Assembly (NCBI GenBank): GCA_016706545.1
Contig: JADJJK010000043.1
Coordinates: forward strand, 1 to 64,000
Length of the DNA stretch: 64,000 nt
Direction of reading: 5' to 3'
Source of the DNA: Myxococcales bacterium
Lineage (GTDB): Bacteria; Myxococcota_A; Polyangia; Haliangiales; Haliangiaceae
Positions 16,324 through 25,154 of this stretch are shown here, one piece after another. The notes beneath the pieces are model-generated. The model did no database searches, had not been told where the DNA came from, and worked only from the letters and a program-made list of their open reading frames with translations. Position 1 is the first letter of the stretch. Each line of letters starts with the position of its first letter. Position numbers and translations under genes: made by a program.

Positions 16324-18618
16324 GTGTCAAACTGCCGGGAATCCGTGTCACGCACGCGCTCATATCGCAAGGGCTGGTTGCTCGGCCCGGCGCTCGCGGT
16401 GTCGCTGACCGCCCAGGGGGGCGCGCTGGTTGTTCTGGAGCTGACGCGCCCGGAGCCGCTGCCGGTCTTGACCCTGCGGTTCGAGGGGCAGGGGCAGGGC
16501 GTGGTGCTGGTGACCAAGGTCGGGGACCCCACGCCGCTGGCGCGCTGTGACAAGCGCTGCAGCGTCGAGGTCGCCGCAGGCACGCCGCTCTCGATCGACG
16601 TGCTTCCCGGGGAAGGCTCGACCTTCGGTGGCTTTCACCCGTATCCGATGCGTCCGCCGGCCGCGCTCTTGCCCTATCTGGGAGACCCGCTGGCCGCGTG
16701 TCAGCCGACAGCGGCGCCCGCGGACGACGGCGAGCAAGACCCTGGCGCGGCCGGTCACCGGCACGAGCCCGGCGAGCACCATGACCACGCGGACCACCAC
16801 GGCGCGGGCGCCGAGCCCCGCTACTGGGCCCCCGGCGCAGATCCGCTCAAGTGCCAGACCGCCATCATCACCGACACCTCGGTGGTCCTCGATTTCGGGC
16901 TGGTGCCCGAGCAGCTCGAGGTCGCCTTGTTCGGAGACCTCCCGGCCTTGACTGCGCCCGAGGAGCCGAAGCTCCCCGAGCCGGCCGCGCCCATCGATCT
17001 GGAGAAGCTCGAAGAGCAAAAGCCGGTGGAGCTGGCGCTGGTGCCGCCGCAGCAGATGCCCGTGCTGCCGCCGCCTCCTCCTCCAGAGGCCGCCCCGCCA
17101 CCTCCGCCCAAGCCGCCGGAGCCGCCGCCGCCCAACATGACCGCAGTCGAGGTGCCCGACGAGAACGAGGTCAAGGACGCGCCCGACGACGCCACCCATA
17201 TCTCGGACAAGAACCGCGACGTCGCGGAGGAGACCCGCGCCAAGGACACAAACCTCGACAAGGCGTCGGATGGCAAGGTCGCGGCCAGCGAGCAGACCGA
17301 CGACAAGACCAGCGCCGAGGTCGGGGGCGCCGTCGAGCAGATCCGGCAGCTCGAGAAGGCCGAGGCCACCACCGACGAGCGGGAGGAAGAGAGCACGCAC
17401 ACCGGCAAGAGCGAGGTCGCCAAGGGCGTCAAGGTCGGAGAAGAGGGCGAAGGCGGACAGGACGGCACGGGGGGCCAGCGCGACCCGGGGCTCTTGGCCA
17501 TGCGCGACGTCGGCGGCCGGGGCTCGTTCTCCGAGCGCAAGAACGGCGACGGCAAGAAGCAGGGCAAAGCGGGGCTGCCGGGCGTCAACACCACGCTCTC
17601 GTTCGACGACTACCAGCGCGTGCTCGGCAAGGACAAGGTGGAAGAGGAGCGGCAGCTCGCGGCGCGCAAGCTGTCGATGAAGAAGGGGCGATGGGAGCGC
17701 AAGATGGAGGCGCTCCGCTCGACCCTGGAGAACTTCACCCCGGATATCCGGGTGGGCAACCAGACCGCGCTCAAGACCCGGGCCCAGCCGTTCGCGGTGT
17801 ACCTGGCTCGCATGCATCGCCGCATCCACGAGCTGTGGGGCTTTGGATTTCTGGAGTTCCTCGACGGGAAATCTTCGGATCACCCGCTCAACGACTTCGA
17901 TCTATGGACGGACATCGAGGTCGCGCTCAACCCGGACGGCAGCGTCTACAAGACCACCATCGCCAAGACCTCCGGCAACCTCGAGTTCGACGTGGCGGCG
18001 GTCGGTACCATCACCTCGGGCGCGCCTTATGACGCGACCCCAGAGGTCATCCGCTCCGTCGATCAGCGCGTCTATCTGCGCTGGGGCTTCTATCGCAACT
18101 GGCGACAGTGCGGGACCTTCAACGCGCACCCGTTCATCCTGACCGAGATCCCTGGCGGCATCGTGCCGATCGACGGCGAGCCGGCGAAAGCCAAGCCGGT
18201 GACCGGGGCCGCGCCGGTGACGCCGTCAGAGGCGCGGGTCGGTGCGGCGGCGCCCAAGAGCACCGTCAAGGACGACAAGGCGCTGTTTGTCGCCAACATG
18301 TGGATCTCCGGCTTCACCCAGGCCTCGGTGAGCAAGCTGGTGAAGTACTCGGCGCTGCCGTTTGTCGTCGGCAACCAGCCCGCCGCGGTCAACCAGCAGG
18401 AGCTGTCGGACATGTACAGCGGCGTCCTGGTGGAGTCCGGGCCGCTCAAGGACTGGCAGCTCCTGACGGCGACAGAGTATGCGCAACGTGGGGGCGGCAA
18501 CCTGGTGCTGGGCGAGGGCGATGTGGTCCTGGTGGTGCGGACCAGCAAGGAGCGCTTTGCCATCGTGCTGCGACGTGCCGGCGGCGGAGACTATCGGGCA
18601 GCCGTGCTGATTCGGTAA
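16324..18618 (+). CDS. TonB/TolA-like energy-transducer protein with His-rich segment
   Basis: The 764-residue product has one N-terminal membrane segment (WLLGPALAVSLTAQGGALVV). A small domain and a His-rich stretch follow at about 144-162 (GHRHEPGEHHDHADHHGAG). Next come a proline-rich spacer (PPPPPPEAAPPPPPKPPEP), a highly charged helical region rich in Glu, Lys and Asp, and a TonB/TolA-type C-terminal domain at about 490-610 (VYLARMHRRIHELW, VALNPDGSVYKTTI, SGNLEFDVAAV). An extra domain of about 150 residues ends the protein. This order suits a periplasm-spanning protein that transmits inner-membrane energy to the outer membrane. GTG at 16324 or GTG at 16345 may be the start, and neither has a strong ribosome site. 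Partner ExbB/ExbD genes are not in the window. Confidence 0.7.
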   Translation: MSNCRESVSRTRSYRKGWLLGPALAVSLTAQGGALVVLELTRPEPLPVLTLRFEGQGQGVVLVTKVGDPTPLARCDKRCSVEVAAGTPLSIDVLPGEGSTFGGFHPYPMRPPAALLPYLGDPLAACQPTAAPADDGEQDPGAAGHRHEPGEHHDHADHHGAGAEPRYWAPGADPLKCQTAIITDTSVVLDFGLVPEQLEVALFGDLPALTAPEEPKLPEPAAPIDLEKLEEQKPVELALVPPQQMPVLPPPPPPEAAPPPPPKPPEPPPPNMTAVEVPDENEVKDAPDDATHISDKNRDVAEETRAKDTNLDKASDGKVAASEQTDDKTSAEVGGAVEQIRQLEKAEATTDEREEESTHTGKSEVAKGVKVGEEGEGGQDGTGGQRDPGLLAMRDVGGRGSFSERKNGDGKKQGKAGLPGVNTTLSFDDYQRVLGKDKVEEERQLAARKLSMKKGRWERKMEALRSTLENFTPDIRVGNQTALKTRAQPFAVYLARMHRRIHELWGFGFLEFLDGKSSDHPLNDFDLWTDIEVALNPDGSVYKTTIAKTSGNLEFDVAAVGTITSGAPYDATPEVIRSVDQRVYLRWGFYRNWRQCGTFNAHPFILTEIPGGIVPIDGEPAKAKPVTGAAPVTPSEARVGAAAPKSTVKDDKALFVANMWISGFTQASVSKLVKYSALPFVVGNQPAAVNQQELSDMYSGVLVESGPLKDWQLLTATEYAQRGGGNLVLGEGDVVLVVRTSKERFAIVLRRAGGGDYRAAVLIR

Positions 18619-18627
18619 CCTGGCAGG

Positions 18628-19572
18628 ATGGGACCCAGCTCCAGCGCATTCGTCGGTTGGTCACGGCCAGGCCACGGCCGCTGCCTCCGCGGCGCGCTGG
18701 TCGCGCTGTGCGCGCTGTGCGCCTGCGGTCGAATCGGCTATGACGCGCGAGGCGGCGACGCGGGGCCAGGAGTCGACGCGTCGGTTGACGCCGCGGCGGT
18801 GGCGCCCTGTCGCGCCGCGGACGCCTTCGCGGCGCCGCGGCCGGTGACGGAGCTCAACACCGCGGCGGATGAAGCCGGGTTGCGGCTGTCGGCCGACGGC
18901 ACCGGGTACTTCACCCGCGGCCTCTTCGTCGGCGCCGATCCGGTGCCGCGCATCCATCGCGCCTCGCCAGACGAGGCCCGCGGCGGCTTCGCTGCCCCGA
19001 CGCTCGTGCTCGGCCTGGCCAATGTGGCGGCGGAAGATCCAGCGGTGGCGGCAGATGGCACCGCGCTCATCTTTGCGTCCCCCCTTAGCGGCAACTACGA
19101 CCTGTGGGGGGCCGCGCGCGTGTCGGGCGAGTTCGTCACGCCGCGGGCCCTGACGGTGCTCAACACCGACCAAGTCGAGCTGGCTCCTTATCTCCTTTCC
19201 TCCGGAAAGGCGCTGTACTTCAGCCGCATCAACCCGGGCGCAGGCGTGTCGCTCCTGCGCACGAAGGTAGACGGCGCGGGCGGCGGCGGCGTGGCGGCGC
19301 CCACCGTGGCCAGCTCGATCTCGGTGGTGTCAAATCCGGTGGTCTCCGAAGATGAGCTGGAGCTGTTCTACAGCGTGAACGGCGACATCTACCGCGCGAC
19401 CCGCGCCAGCGCTGACAGCTTGTTCGTCAGCTCGGCGCGCATCGCCACCTTGTCTTCGGACGGGTTTGACGCGCCGAGCTGGATGTCTCCAGATGGCTGC
19501 ACGCTGTATCTGACCTCGGACCGTCCGGGCGGCGCGGGCGAGAACGACCTCTGGGTCGCATCGCGCCGCTAG
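18628..19572 (+). CDS. PD40/WD40-like beta-propeller lipoprotein
   Basis: The 314-residue product has a lipoprotein signal ending LCALCAC, followed by the 'GRIGYD' start that recurs in lipoproteins of Kofleriaceae-like myxobacteria. The body consists of about five repeats of the TolB/PD40 type, such as ADGTALIFASPLSGNYDLW and PDGCTLYLTSDRPGGAGEND. These normally form a beta-propeller. It lies 9 bp after the TonB-like gene, so the two may form one transcript. The ligand is unknown. Confidence 0.8.
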   Translation: MGPSSSAFVGWSRPGHGRCLRGALVALCALCACGRIGYDARGGDAGPGVDASVDAAAVAPCRAADAFAAPRPVTELNTAADEAGLRLSADGTGYFTRGLFVGADPVPRIHRASPDEARGGFAAPTLVLGLANVAAEDPAVAADGTALIFASPLSGNYDLWGAARVSGEFVTPRALTVLNTDQVELAPYLLSSGKALYFSRINPGAGVSLLRTKVDGAGGGGVAAPTVASSISVVSNPVVSEDELELFYSVNGDIYRATRASADSLFVSSARIATLSSDGFDAPSWMSPDGCTLYLTSDRPGGAGENDLWVASRR

Positions 19573-19897
19573 TGCTACCACCGTAGCCTGCGCTTCGCGC
19601 GTGCGACTGTGGGTCTGTCGCACACTGCGGCGGGGAGCTGTCGCATGGTTGTCGACGACAAAATCGACACGCTGGCGTTCGGGCCGTGTGCGGGTTGCAC
19701 TATCTTGTGCGCGAGGCGTGCGGCGAATGGTGCGAGGCGTTGGCACTACGGGAATATCTGACAGGGAGCTGTGGTCGCTTTGCCTGTCTCACTCGAAGCT
19801 CACTCCTCTCATTTCTTGTCTCTCCATCATCTGCTCGTCATCTATCCGTCACCTGTCTCTCTTCTTGGTCAGCAGCGAAGGACACGGAGGATTCCAC
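19573..19897 (+). promoter_or_regulatory. Leader region with palindromes and a pyrimidine tract
   Basis: No protein gene was recognised here. A hairpin GTGCGAC(19601-19607)/GTCGCAC(19617-19623) and a perfect 6-1-6 palindrome TTGTCGACGACAA (19649-19661) lie in the first part. Bases 19783-19868 are strongly C/T-rich (CTCACTCCTCTCATTTCTTG and similar). A good ribosome site (GGAGG) for the small ORF that follows closes the region. This is likely the control region of the BNR-protein gene. Confidence 0.45.
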
Positions 19898-19990
19898 ATG
19901 ATTGCCAGTCTCGGTTCGTCTGCGCTTCTCAGGCCTGCTTCGGTTCAGGCGTCTCGTGCGTTCGGGGCGTTCGGGGGAGGTCAATCATGA
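19898..19990 (+). CDS. 30-residue leader ORF coupled to the BNR protein
   Basis: ATG at 19898 follows ACGGAGG at an ideal distance. It encodes a 30-residue peptide (MIASLGSSALLRP..., ending FGAFGGGQS). Its TGA (19988-19990) overlaps the ATG of the next gene (19987) as ATGA. The peptide is not a signal sequence and has no known domain. The strong ribosome site and exact overlap suggest a translated leader that passes ribosomes to the large exported protein. It could also be a chance frame, since the downstream gene has its own GGGAGG. Confidence 0.5.
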   Translation: MIASLGSSALLRPASVQASRAFGAFGGGQS

Positions 19991-22900
19991 GGGTCCACTG
20001 CACGGCTCGGAGGAGCCGGCTCGCTGCCAGGCGGGCCGGGTCGCTGGTCGCGGTGGCTGCCGCTGCCGCGTTCGTGATCGCCGGCCAGGCTCAGGCTCAG
20101 GCTCAGGCTCAGGCGCAGGCTAAGGCTCAGGCGCCGAGCTTGGACCAGATCCTGGCGCGCAACCTGGCGGCGCGCGGCGGCGAGGCCAAGCTCAAGGCGC
20201 TCGTTAGCCTGCGCACCACCGGCAAGGTGGTGTTTGGCGGCCGCGGCTTCTCCGTGGAGGCAGAGGTTGGCCTCCTGCAGCGGCGGCCGGGCATGATGCG
20301 GCTCGAGGCCACGCTGCAGGGCCTCACGCAGGTCAGCGCGTACGATGGCAAGGAGGGCTGGAACCTGTCGCCGTTTGGCGGCCGGCGCGACGCCGAGCGG
20401 CTCTCTGCCGAGGACGCCAAGAACCTGGCGCAGCAGGCCGATCTGGACGGCCCGCTCATCGGCTGGCGCGAAGATGGCCATCGCATCGAGGCAATGGGCG
20501 TCGAGGATCTGGACGGCACGCCGGCGCTCAAGCTGCGGGTCCATCGCAAGGACGGCGACGTCCAGTACGTGTACCTCGATCCGGATACGTACCTGGAGAT
20601 CCGGATCACCACCACCAACCGCGTGCGCGGCACGGAGACCGTCACCGAGACGGACCTCGGCGGGTATCAGCAGGTGGCCGGCGTGTGGATGCCGTTCGCG
20701 ATGGAGTCTGGCCAGCAGGGCGCGCCGCGCTCGTTCCGCCTGACCATCCAGCAGGTGGAGGCCAACGTCGCGATCGATGACGCGCTGTTTCGCTTCCCGA
20801 CCGCTGGCGCCACGCGCTCGATCGTGGCGGGCCCCAACGTCGCGCCGATCGTCACCCCTCCTGCGCCGCCGCCGATCTCGGACGCGCGGATCCCGGTCCT
20901 CGACTCTGGCTCCATCTCGGGGCTCGGGGTGCGAAACATCGGCTCCGCGACGATGAGCGGGCGCGTGTCTGCGATCGACGCGCACCTGGAGGACGGCAAG
21001 ACCGTGCTGTACGTGGGCGCGGCCTCCGGTGGCGTCTGGCGCTCACGCGACGGCGGCACCACGTTCAAGCCGATCTTCGACAAGCAGCCGGTGCAGTCGA
21101 TCGGCGCCATCACCATCGATCCATCCAACCCCAAGACCATCTGGGTGGGCACCGGGGAGAGCTGGGTTCGCAACTCGGTGTCGATCGGCGACGGGATCTA
21201 CAAGTCTGTCGACGGTGGCGAGACCTGGACCAACATGGGGCTGCGAGACTCCGAGCGCATCGTCCGCATCCTGGTGCATCCCAAGAACAGCAACATCGTG
21301 TACGCCTGCGCGCCTGGCAAGCTGTGGAGCGACAGCGCCGAGCGCGGGCTCTTCAAGTCCAGCGACGGCGGCAAGAGCTGGGCGCTGGTGCTAAAGGGCG
21401 GCAACCTCTCGACGGGGTGCTCGAGCGTGACGATGGATCCGACGAACCCCGACGTGCTGCTGGCGGGGACGTGGGACTTCCGGCGCAAGGGCTGGACCTT
21501 CCGCTCCGGCGGCGACGGGCCCACCGCGCCGAGCGCCAGCGCCTTGCACCGCTCGGTGGACGGCGGCAAGTCGTGGACCACGTTGTCGGCCGCCGCCAAC
21601 AAGGGCCTCCCGGCCGGGCCGTGGGGCCGGGTCGAGGTGGTGATCGCGCCGTCGGACGCGAAGATCGTCTATGCGCTCATCGAGTCGCGCGCGTCCTCGC
21701 TGTTTCGCTCCGCGGACGGCGGTCAGACCTGGGAGGCGCGTGATCGCGGCCAGATGATGGTGTGGCGCCCGTTCTACTTCGCGAGGCTCGTCGTCGATCC
21801 CACGAACCCCAACCGGCTGTTCAAGACCAACCTGAACCTGGTGATCAGCGAGGACGGCGGCCGGTCGTTCTCGGCCGTCAATACCCAGGCCCACGTGGAC
21901 TGGCACGACCTCTGGATCAACCCCACCAACCCCAAGCACATCATCGCTGGCAACGACGGTGGCCTGGTGCTGTCCTACGACGGCGGCAATCGCTGGCTCA
22001 TGAGCCAGAACCTGCCGATCTCGCAGTTCTATCACGTGAGCGTGGACGGCAAGGACCCGTATCAGGTGTACGGCGGGCTGCAGGACAACAGCTCCTGGGT
22101 GGGCGACTCCGCGTACCCCGGCGGCATCACCAACGGCCGCTGGCAGAACCTGTATGGCGGCGATGGCTTCTGGACGCTGGTGGATCCGACGGACGGAGAC
22201 GCGGTGTATGCCGAGTCGCAAGGCGGCAACATCGGCCGGGTCGATCGCCTGACCTTGACCTCGCGCGACATCCAGCCCACCTCCGGCTACCGCGAGAAGC
22301 TCCGCTTCAACTGGAACACGCCGATGCACGTGAGCCCGACCCAGAAGGGCACGCTCTACCTGGGCGCGCAGTTCCTGTTTCGCTCACGCGATCGCGGCGA
22401 CACCTGGCAGCGCATCTCGCCGGATCTGACCACCAACGACCCGGCCAAGCAGCAGCAAGAGCTCTCCGGCGGCATCACCGTGGACAACTCGTCCGCCGAG
22501 ATGCACACGACGATCTACTCGATCAGCGAGTCGCCGCAGAACGGCCAGGTGATCTGGGTCGGCACCGATGACGGCAACCTCCAGCTCACGCGCAACGGCG
22601 GCGCCTCGTGGACCAACGTCGCTGGCAACGTGACCGGGCTGCCCAAGCACTCGTGGGTGAGCTGGGTGGAGGCGAGCCGCTTCGATCCGGCGGTGGCCTA
22701 CGCGGCGTTCGACCGCCACATGGAGGGCGACATGACCCCGTGGGTGTTCCGCACGGGGGACTACGGCAAGACGTGGACCCGCATCGTGTCGCCGGACCAC
22801 GGCGTGCGCGGCTACGCGCACGTGATCAAGGAAGACACGGTCAGCTCCAAGCTCCTGTTCGTGGGCACCGAGCTGGGGCTGTGGATCTCGCTCGATGGCG

Positions 22901-24018
22901 GGGTGAGCTGGGCGAAGTTCTCCGGTCGGGACTTCCCGGCGGTGGCGGTGCGCGAGGTGCAGGTGCATCCGCGCGACGGCGACCTCATCATCGCCACGCA
23001 CGGCCGCGGCATCTGGATCATCGACGACCTGTCGGCGCTGCGCGCGCTCAGCGCGGACACCCTGCAGAAGCAGACCGTGTTTTTGCCCTCGCGCCCGATC
23101 CAGCAGCGGATGGAGGGGCAGGGCGGATGGTCAGACGGCGACGCGATGTTCTCCGGGGAGAACCCCGCCAACGGCGTGGTGATCTCGTACTACCTGCGGA
23201 CGCGCCACATCTACGGCGGCATCAAGCTCGAGGTGCTCGACGCCACGGGCAAGGTCGTCGATACGCTCACCCCCACCAAGCGGCGCGGGATCAACCGGGT
23301 GGAGTGGACCGCGCGCATCCCGCCGCCAAGAGTGCCCAAGGCGGCGCAGCTCGCGTTCGCCGCGGCGCTGGGGCCGCGGGTGGTGCCGGGCACCTATACC
23401 GTGCGGATGACGCGCGGCTCTGAGGTGGTGGAGCAGAAGTTCACGATCGTGCTCGACCGCCGCGCCAAGTTCTCGGTGGCGGACCGCAAGGCGCAGTTTC
23501 AGGCGGTGATGAAGGCGCACGCGCTCTTTGGCGAGATGAGCAAGCTGGTGGATGAGCTGGACGGCATGCGCACCGCGGTGCTGGCGCGCGCCAGGGGGCT
23601 CTCCGCCACCGATGACCTGGGCAACAAGCTGCGCGCGATCGCCGCCAAGCTGGAAGAGACCAAGAAGAAGATCGTCGCGACCAAGGAAGGCGGCGACATC
23701 ACCGGCGAGGAGCGCATCCGCGAGCACCTGTCCACGGTGTACGGCGCCATCAACCGCTGGGAGGGCCGCCCGGCGCGGTATCAGCTGGAGCGCGTGGAGG
23801 TGCTGCGGCGCGAACTCGGGGACGTCCGGGCCGAACTCCAGGCGATCGTCGCCAACGACATCCGCGCCCTCGACGGCGAGCTCAAGGGGCGCAAGCTCGA
23901 GCCGCTGCCGGCGCTTGGGGCGGTGGGGGTCCCCACCGGGCCGGATCGCCTGGCGGCCATGTGCGTGACCTCGCGTGGCGTTCGCTGTACGCCGACCAAG
24001 CGCGCCACGATGGAGTAG
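19987..24018 (+). CDS. Large exported BNR/VPS10-like repeat protein with N-terminal lipoprotein-carrier-like domain
   Basis: The 1343-residue product starts after GGGGGAGG with a signal peptide, then a (QA)n run just after the cleavage region. Residues about 50-280 look like an outer-membrane lipoprotein sorting (LolA/MucB-like) fold: YDGKEGWNLSPFGG, VYLDPDTYLEIRI, LGGYQQVAGVWMPF. From about 310 to 1030 there are many BNR/sortilin-type propeller blades with the SxDGGxTW signature (SRDGGTTFKPI, SVDGGETWTNM, SADGGQTWEARD). The C-terminal part holds a beta domain and a helical region. Similar proteins are called VPS10 or glycosyl hydrolase in databases, but catalytic residues are not evident, so binding is as likely as hydrolysis. 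Translation may be coupled to a small upstream ORF. Confidence 0.85.
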   Translation: MRVHCTARRSRLAARRAGSLVAVAAAAAFVIAGQAQAQAQAQAQAKAQAPSLDQILARNLAARGGEAKLKALVSLRTTGKVVFGGRGFSVEAEVGLLQRRPGMMRLEATLQGLTQVSAYDGKEGWNLSPFGGRRDAERLSAEDAKNLAQQADLDGPLIGWREDGHRIEAMGVEDLDGTPALKLRVHRKDGDVQYVYLDPDTYLEIRITTTNRVRGTETVTETDLGGYQQVAGVWMPFAMESGQQGAPRSFRLTIQQVEANVAIDDALFRFPTAGATRSIVAGPNVAPIVTPPAPPPISDARIPVLDSGSISGLGVRNIGSATMSGRVSAIDAHLEDGKTVLYVGAASGGVWRSRDGGTTFKPIFDKQPVQSIGAITIDPSNPKTIWVGTGESWVRNSVSIGDGIYKSVDGGETWTNMGLRDSERIVRILVHPKNSNIVYACAPGKLWSDSAERGLFKSSDGGKSWALVLKGGNLSTGCSSVTMDPTNPDVLLAGTWDFRRKGWTFRSGGDGPTAPSASALHRSVDGGKSWTTLSAAANKGLPAGPWGRVEVVIAPSDAKIVYALIESRASSLFRSADGGQTWEARDRGQMMVWRPFYFARLVVDPTNPNRLFKTNLNLVISEDGGRSFSAVNTQAHVDWHDLWINPTNPKHIIAGNDGGLVLSYDGGNRWLMSQNLPISQFYHVSVDGKDPYQVYGGLQDNSSWVGDSAYPGGITNGRWQNLYGGDGFWTLVDPTDGDAVYAESQGGNIGRVDRLTLTSRDIQPTSGYREKLRFNWNTPMHVSPTQKGTLYLGAQFLFRSRDRGDTWQRISPDLTTNDPAKQQQELSGGITVDNSSAEMHTTIYSISESPQNGQVIWVGTDDGNLQLTRNGGASWTNVAGNVTGLPKHSWVSWVEASRFDPAVAYAAFDRHMEGDMTPWVFRTGDYGKTWTRIVSPDHGVRGYAHVIKEDTVSSKLLFVGTELGLWISLDGGVSWAKFSGRDFPAVAVREVQVHPRDGDLIIATHGRGIWIIDDLSALRALSADTLQKQTVFLPSRPIQQRMEGQGGWSDGDAMFSGENPANGVVISYYLRTRHIYGGIKLEVLDATGKVVDTLTPTKRRGINRVEWTARIPPPRVPKAAQLAFAAALGPRVVPGTYTVRMTRGSEVVEQKFTIVLDRRAKFSVADRKAQFQAVMKAHALFGEMSKLVDELDGMRTAVLARARGLSATDDLGNKLRAIAAKLEETKKKIVATKEGGDITGEERIREHLSTVYGAINRWEGRPARYQLERVEVLRRELGDVRAELQAIVANDIRALDGELKGRKLEPLPALGAVGVPTGPDRLAAMCVTSRGVRCTPTKRATME

Positions 24019-24055
24019 CGCTAGCTCCTGGCAACTCCCGGCAGCCTCGCAGCGG

Positions 24056-24583
24056 TCAAGACGCCGAGCGGCTGGCCAGGAGCGCCGCGAGCTGACGATA
24101 CGGGCCCAGGCGCAGCGCGGACGGCTCGCCGCTCGCCGACAGCTCCGCCAGGGTGGCGCTGGCGCCGTCGGGGATAAACAGCCGGTCCCAGCCGGCGTGG
24201 GCGGGGCCCGCCGGCTTCTCGGCGATGGTGCCCGGCACCTCCGACGACAGCACGATGACCTCTCCGCTGGCCTGGTGGCGCAGCGCCACCGCCAGCACCA
24301 TGCGCACCGGGGTCTCTCGCCACCAGCGACAGAAGCGGTTCTCGTTCTCGGAGTCCAGCTCCAGGCGCAGGCTCTTGCCGTCCATCGTCGTCAGGTCGAC
24401 CGCCTCGGCGAAGCACGCCGGGGCGTCGCTGGCCAGGACCTTGCCCCGCGCGCGCTGCCCGGGCTCGGGGGCGCTGGTGGAGTACGCGGTGGGCAGCGAG
24501 ACCAGCTCGAAGTCCAGCTCAGGCGCGATGCGCCGGATCTCGGTCGCGCGAACGTCGTTACCATCGAGAAACGCCAGGCGCAT
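24056..24583 (-). CDS. Ham1/RdgB-like non-canonical purine NTP pyrophosphatase family protein, divergent
   Basis: The 175-residue product resembles the Ham1 family in its order of elements: an N-terminal MRLAFLDGNDVRATEIRRI, a substrate-loop-like segment (VLASDAPACFAEAVDLTTMD), the family hallmark GWDRLFIPDGASATLAEL, and a closing helix YRQLAALLASR. The family hydrolyses ITP, dITP and XTP to protect nucleic acids. The usual TGNxxK start is replaced by LDGNDVRA, and the conserved acidic residues are partly changed. Activity is therefore uncertain, and a nucleotide-binding relative with another role is possible. It lies downstream of the toxin/immunity genes on the same strand after a 170-bp gap. 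Confidence 0.6.
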   Translation of the reverse strand: MRLAFLDGNDVRATEIRRIAPELDFELVSLPTAYSTSAPEPGQRARGKVLASDAPACFAEAVDLTTMDGKSLRLELDSENENRFCRWWRETPVRMVLAVALRHQASGEVIVLSSEVPGTIAEKPAGPAHAGWDRLFIPDGASATLAELSASGEPSALRLGPYRQLAALLASRSAS

Positions 24584-24752
24584 ATCCGGAGATCATACGC
24601 GCAAAGCGGCGACCGCGTGCGATCCAGCGGGGCTTATGGCCCGCGAAGCCGAGCGAGAGCGGCCCGGCCGCGCCCGGCGGCCCGGTGGCACGGGCGCGGC
24701 GGGCGCCCGGGCGGCATGGCGGCGCCCGGTGGCTCGGGGGACCCGAGGTCGC

Positions 24753-25154
24753 TCAGCGCGGGATCTTCGCCAGCAAGCCCGGGTTGCCCTGGACCGGCAC
24801 CGCGAAGTACCACCAGTTGTGGTCGGCGGTGTAGCCGTGGCGCTGGGCGTTGTCCGCGCCCCACAGGCACACCGCATGGGGCCTGGTGCTGGTGCGCACC
24901 AGCTCATCGGCGGCGGCCACGCGGTGCATCGCGACGAACGCGGCGGCGGGGACGTTCAGCAGCAGATCGGCCAAGATCTGCCGCGTGTCGAGATCGTTGA
25001 GGTACTCCTCGAGCCCGAGCGTGTAGCCCAAAGCCAAGCCAGCGGCGAAGCGCTCCCAGCTCGCGAGCAGGCCCTCGAGCCCACCCTCGATCACGAACTC
25101 CGGACACCCGCGCGCGCGCAGGAACTTGCTAACGTCCTCGATCGATCTCTTCAT
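24753..25154 (-). CDS. Probable immunity protein for the adjacent BECR toxin
   Basis: This 133-residue soluble, acidic, mostly helical protein has no recognised family. Its ATG overlaps the stop codon of the toxin gene (ATGA at 25151-25154). This is the usual arrangement of toxin and immunity genes. The protein has aromatic clusters near the C-terminus (HNWWYFAVPVQG). The immunity role is inferred from position, size and the nature of the upstream gene; direct sequence evidence is missing. Confidence 0.55.
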   Translation of the reverse strand: MKRSIEDVSKFLRARGCPEFVIEGGLEGLLASWERFAAGLALGYTLGLEEYLNDLDTRQILADLLLNVPAAAFVAMHRVAAADELVRTSTRPHAVCLWGADNAQRHGYTADHNWWYFAVPVQGNPGLLAKIPR

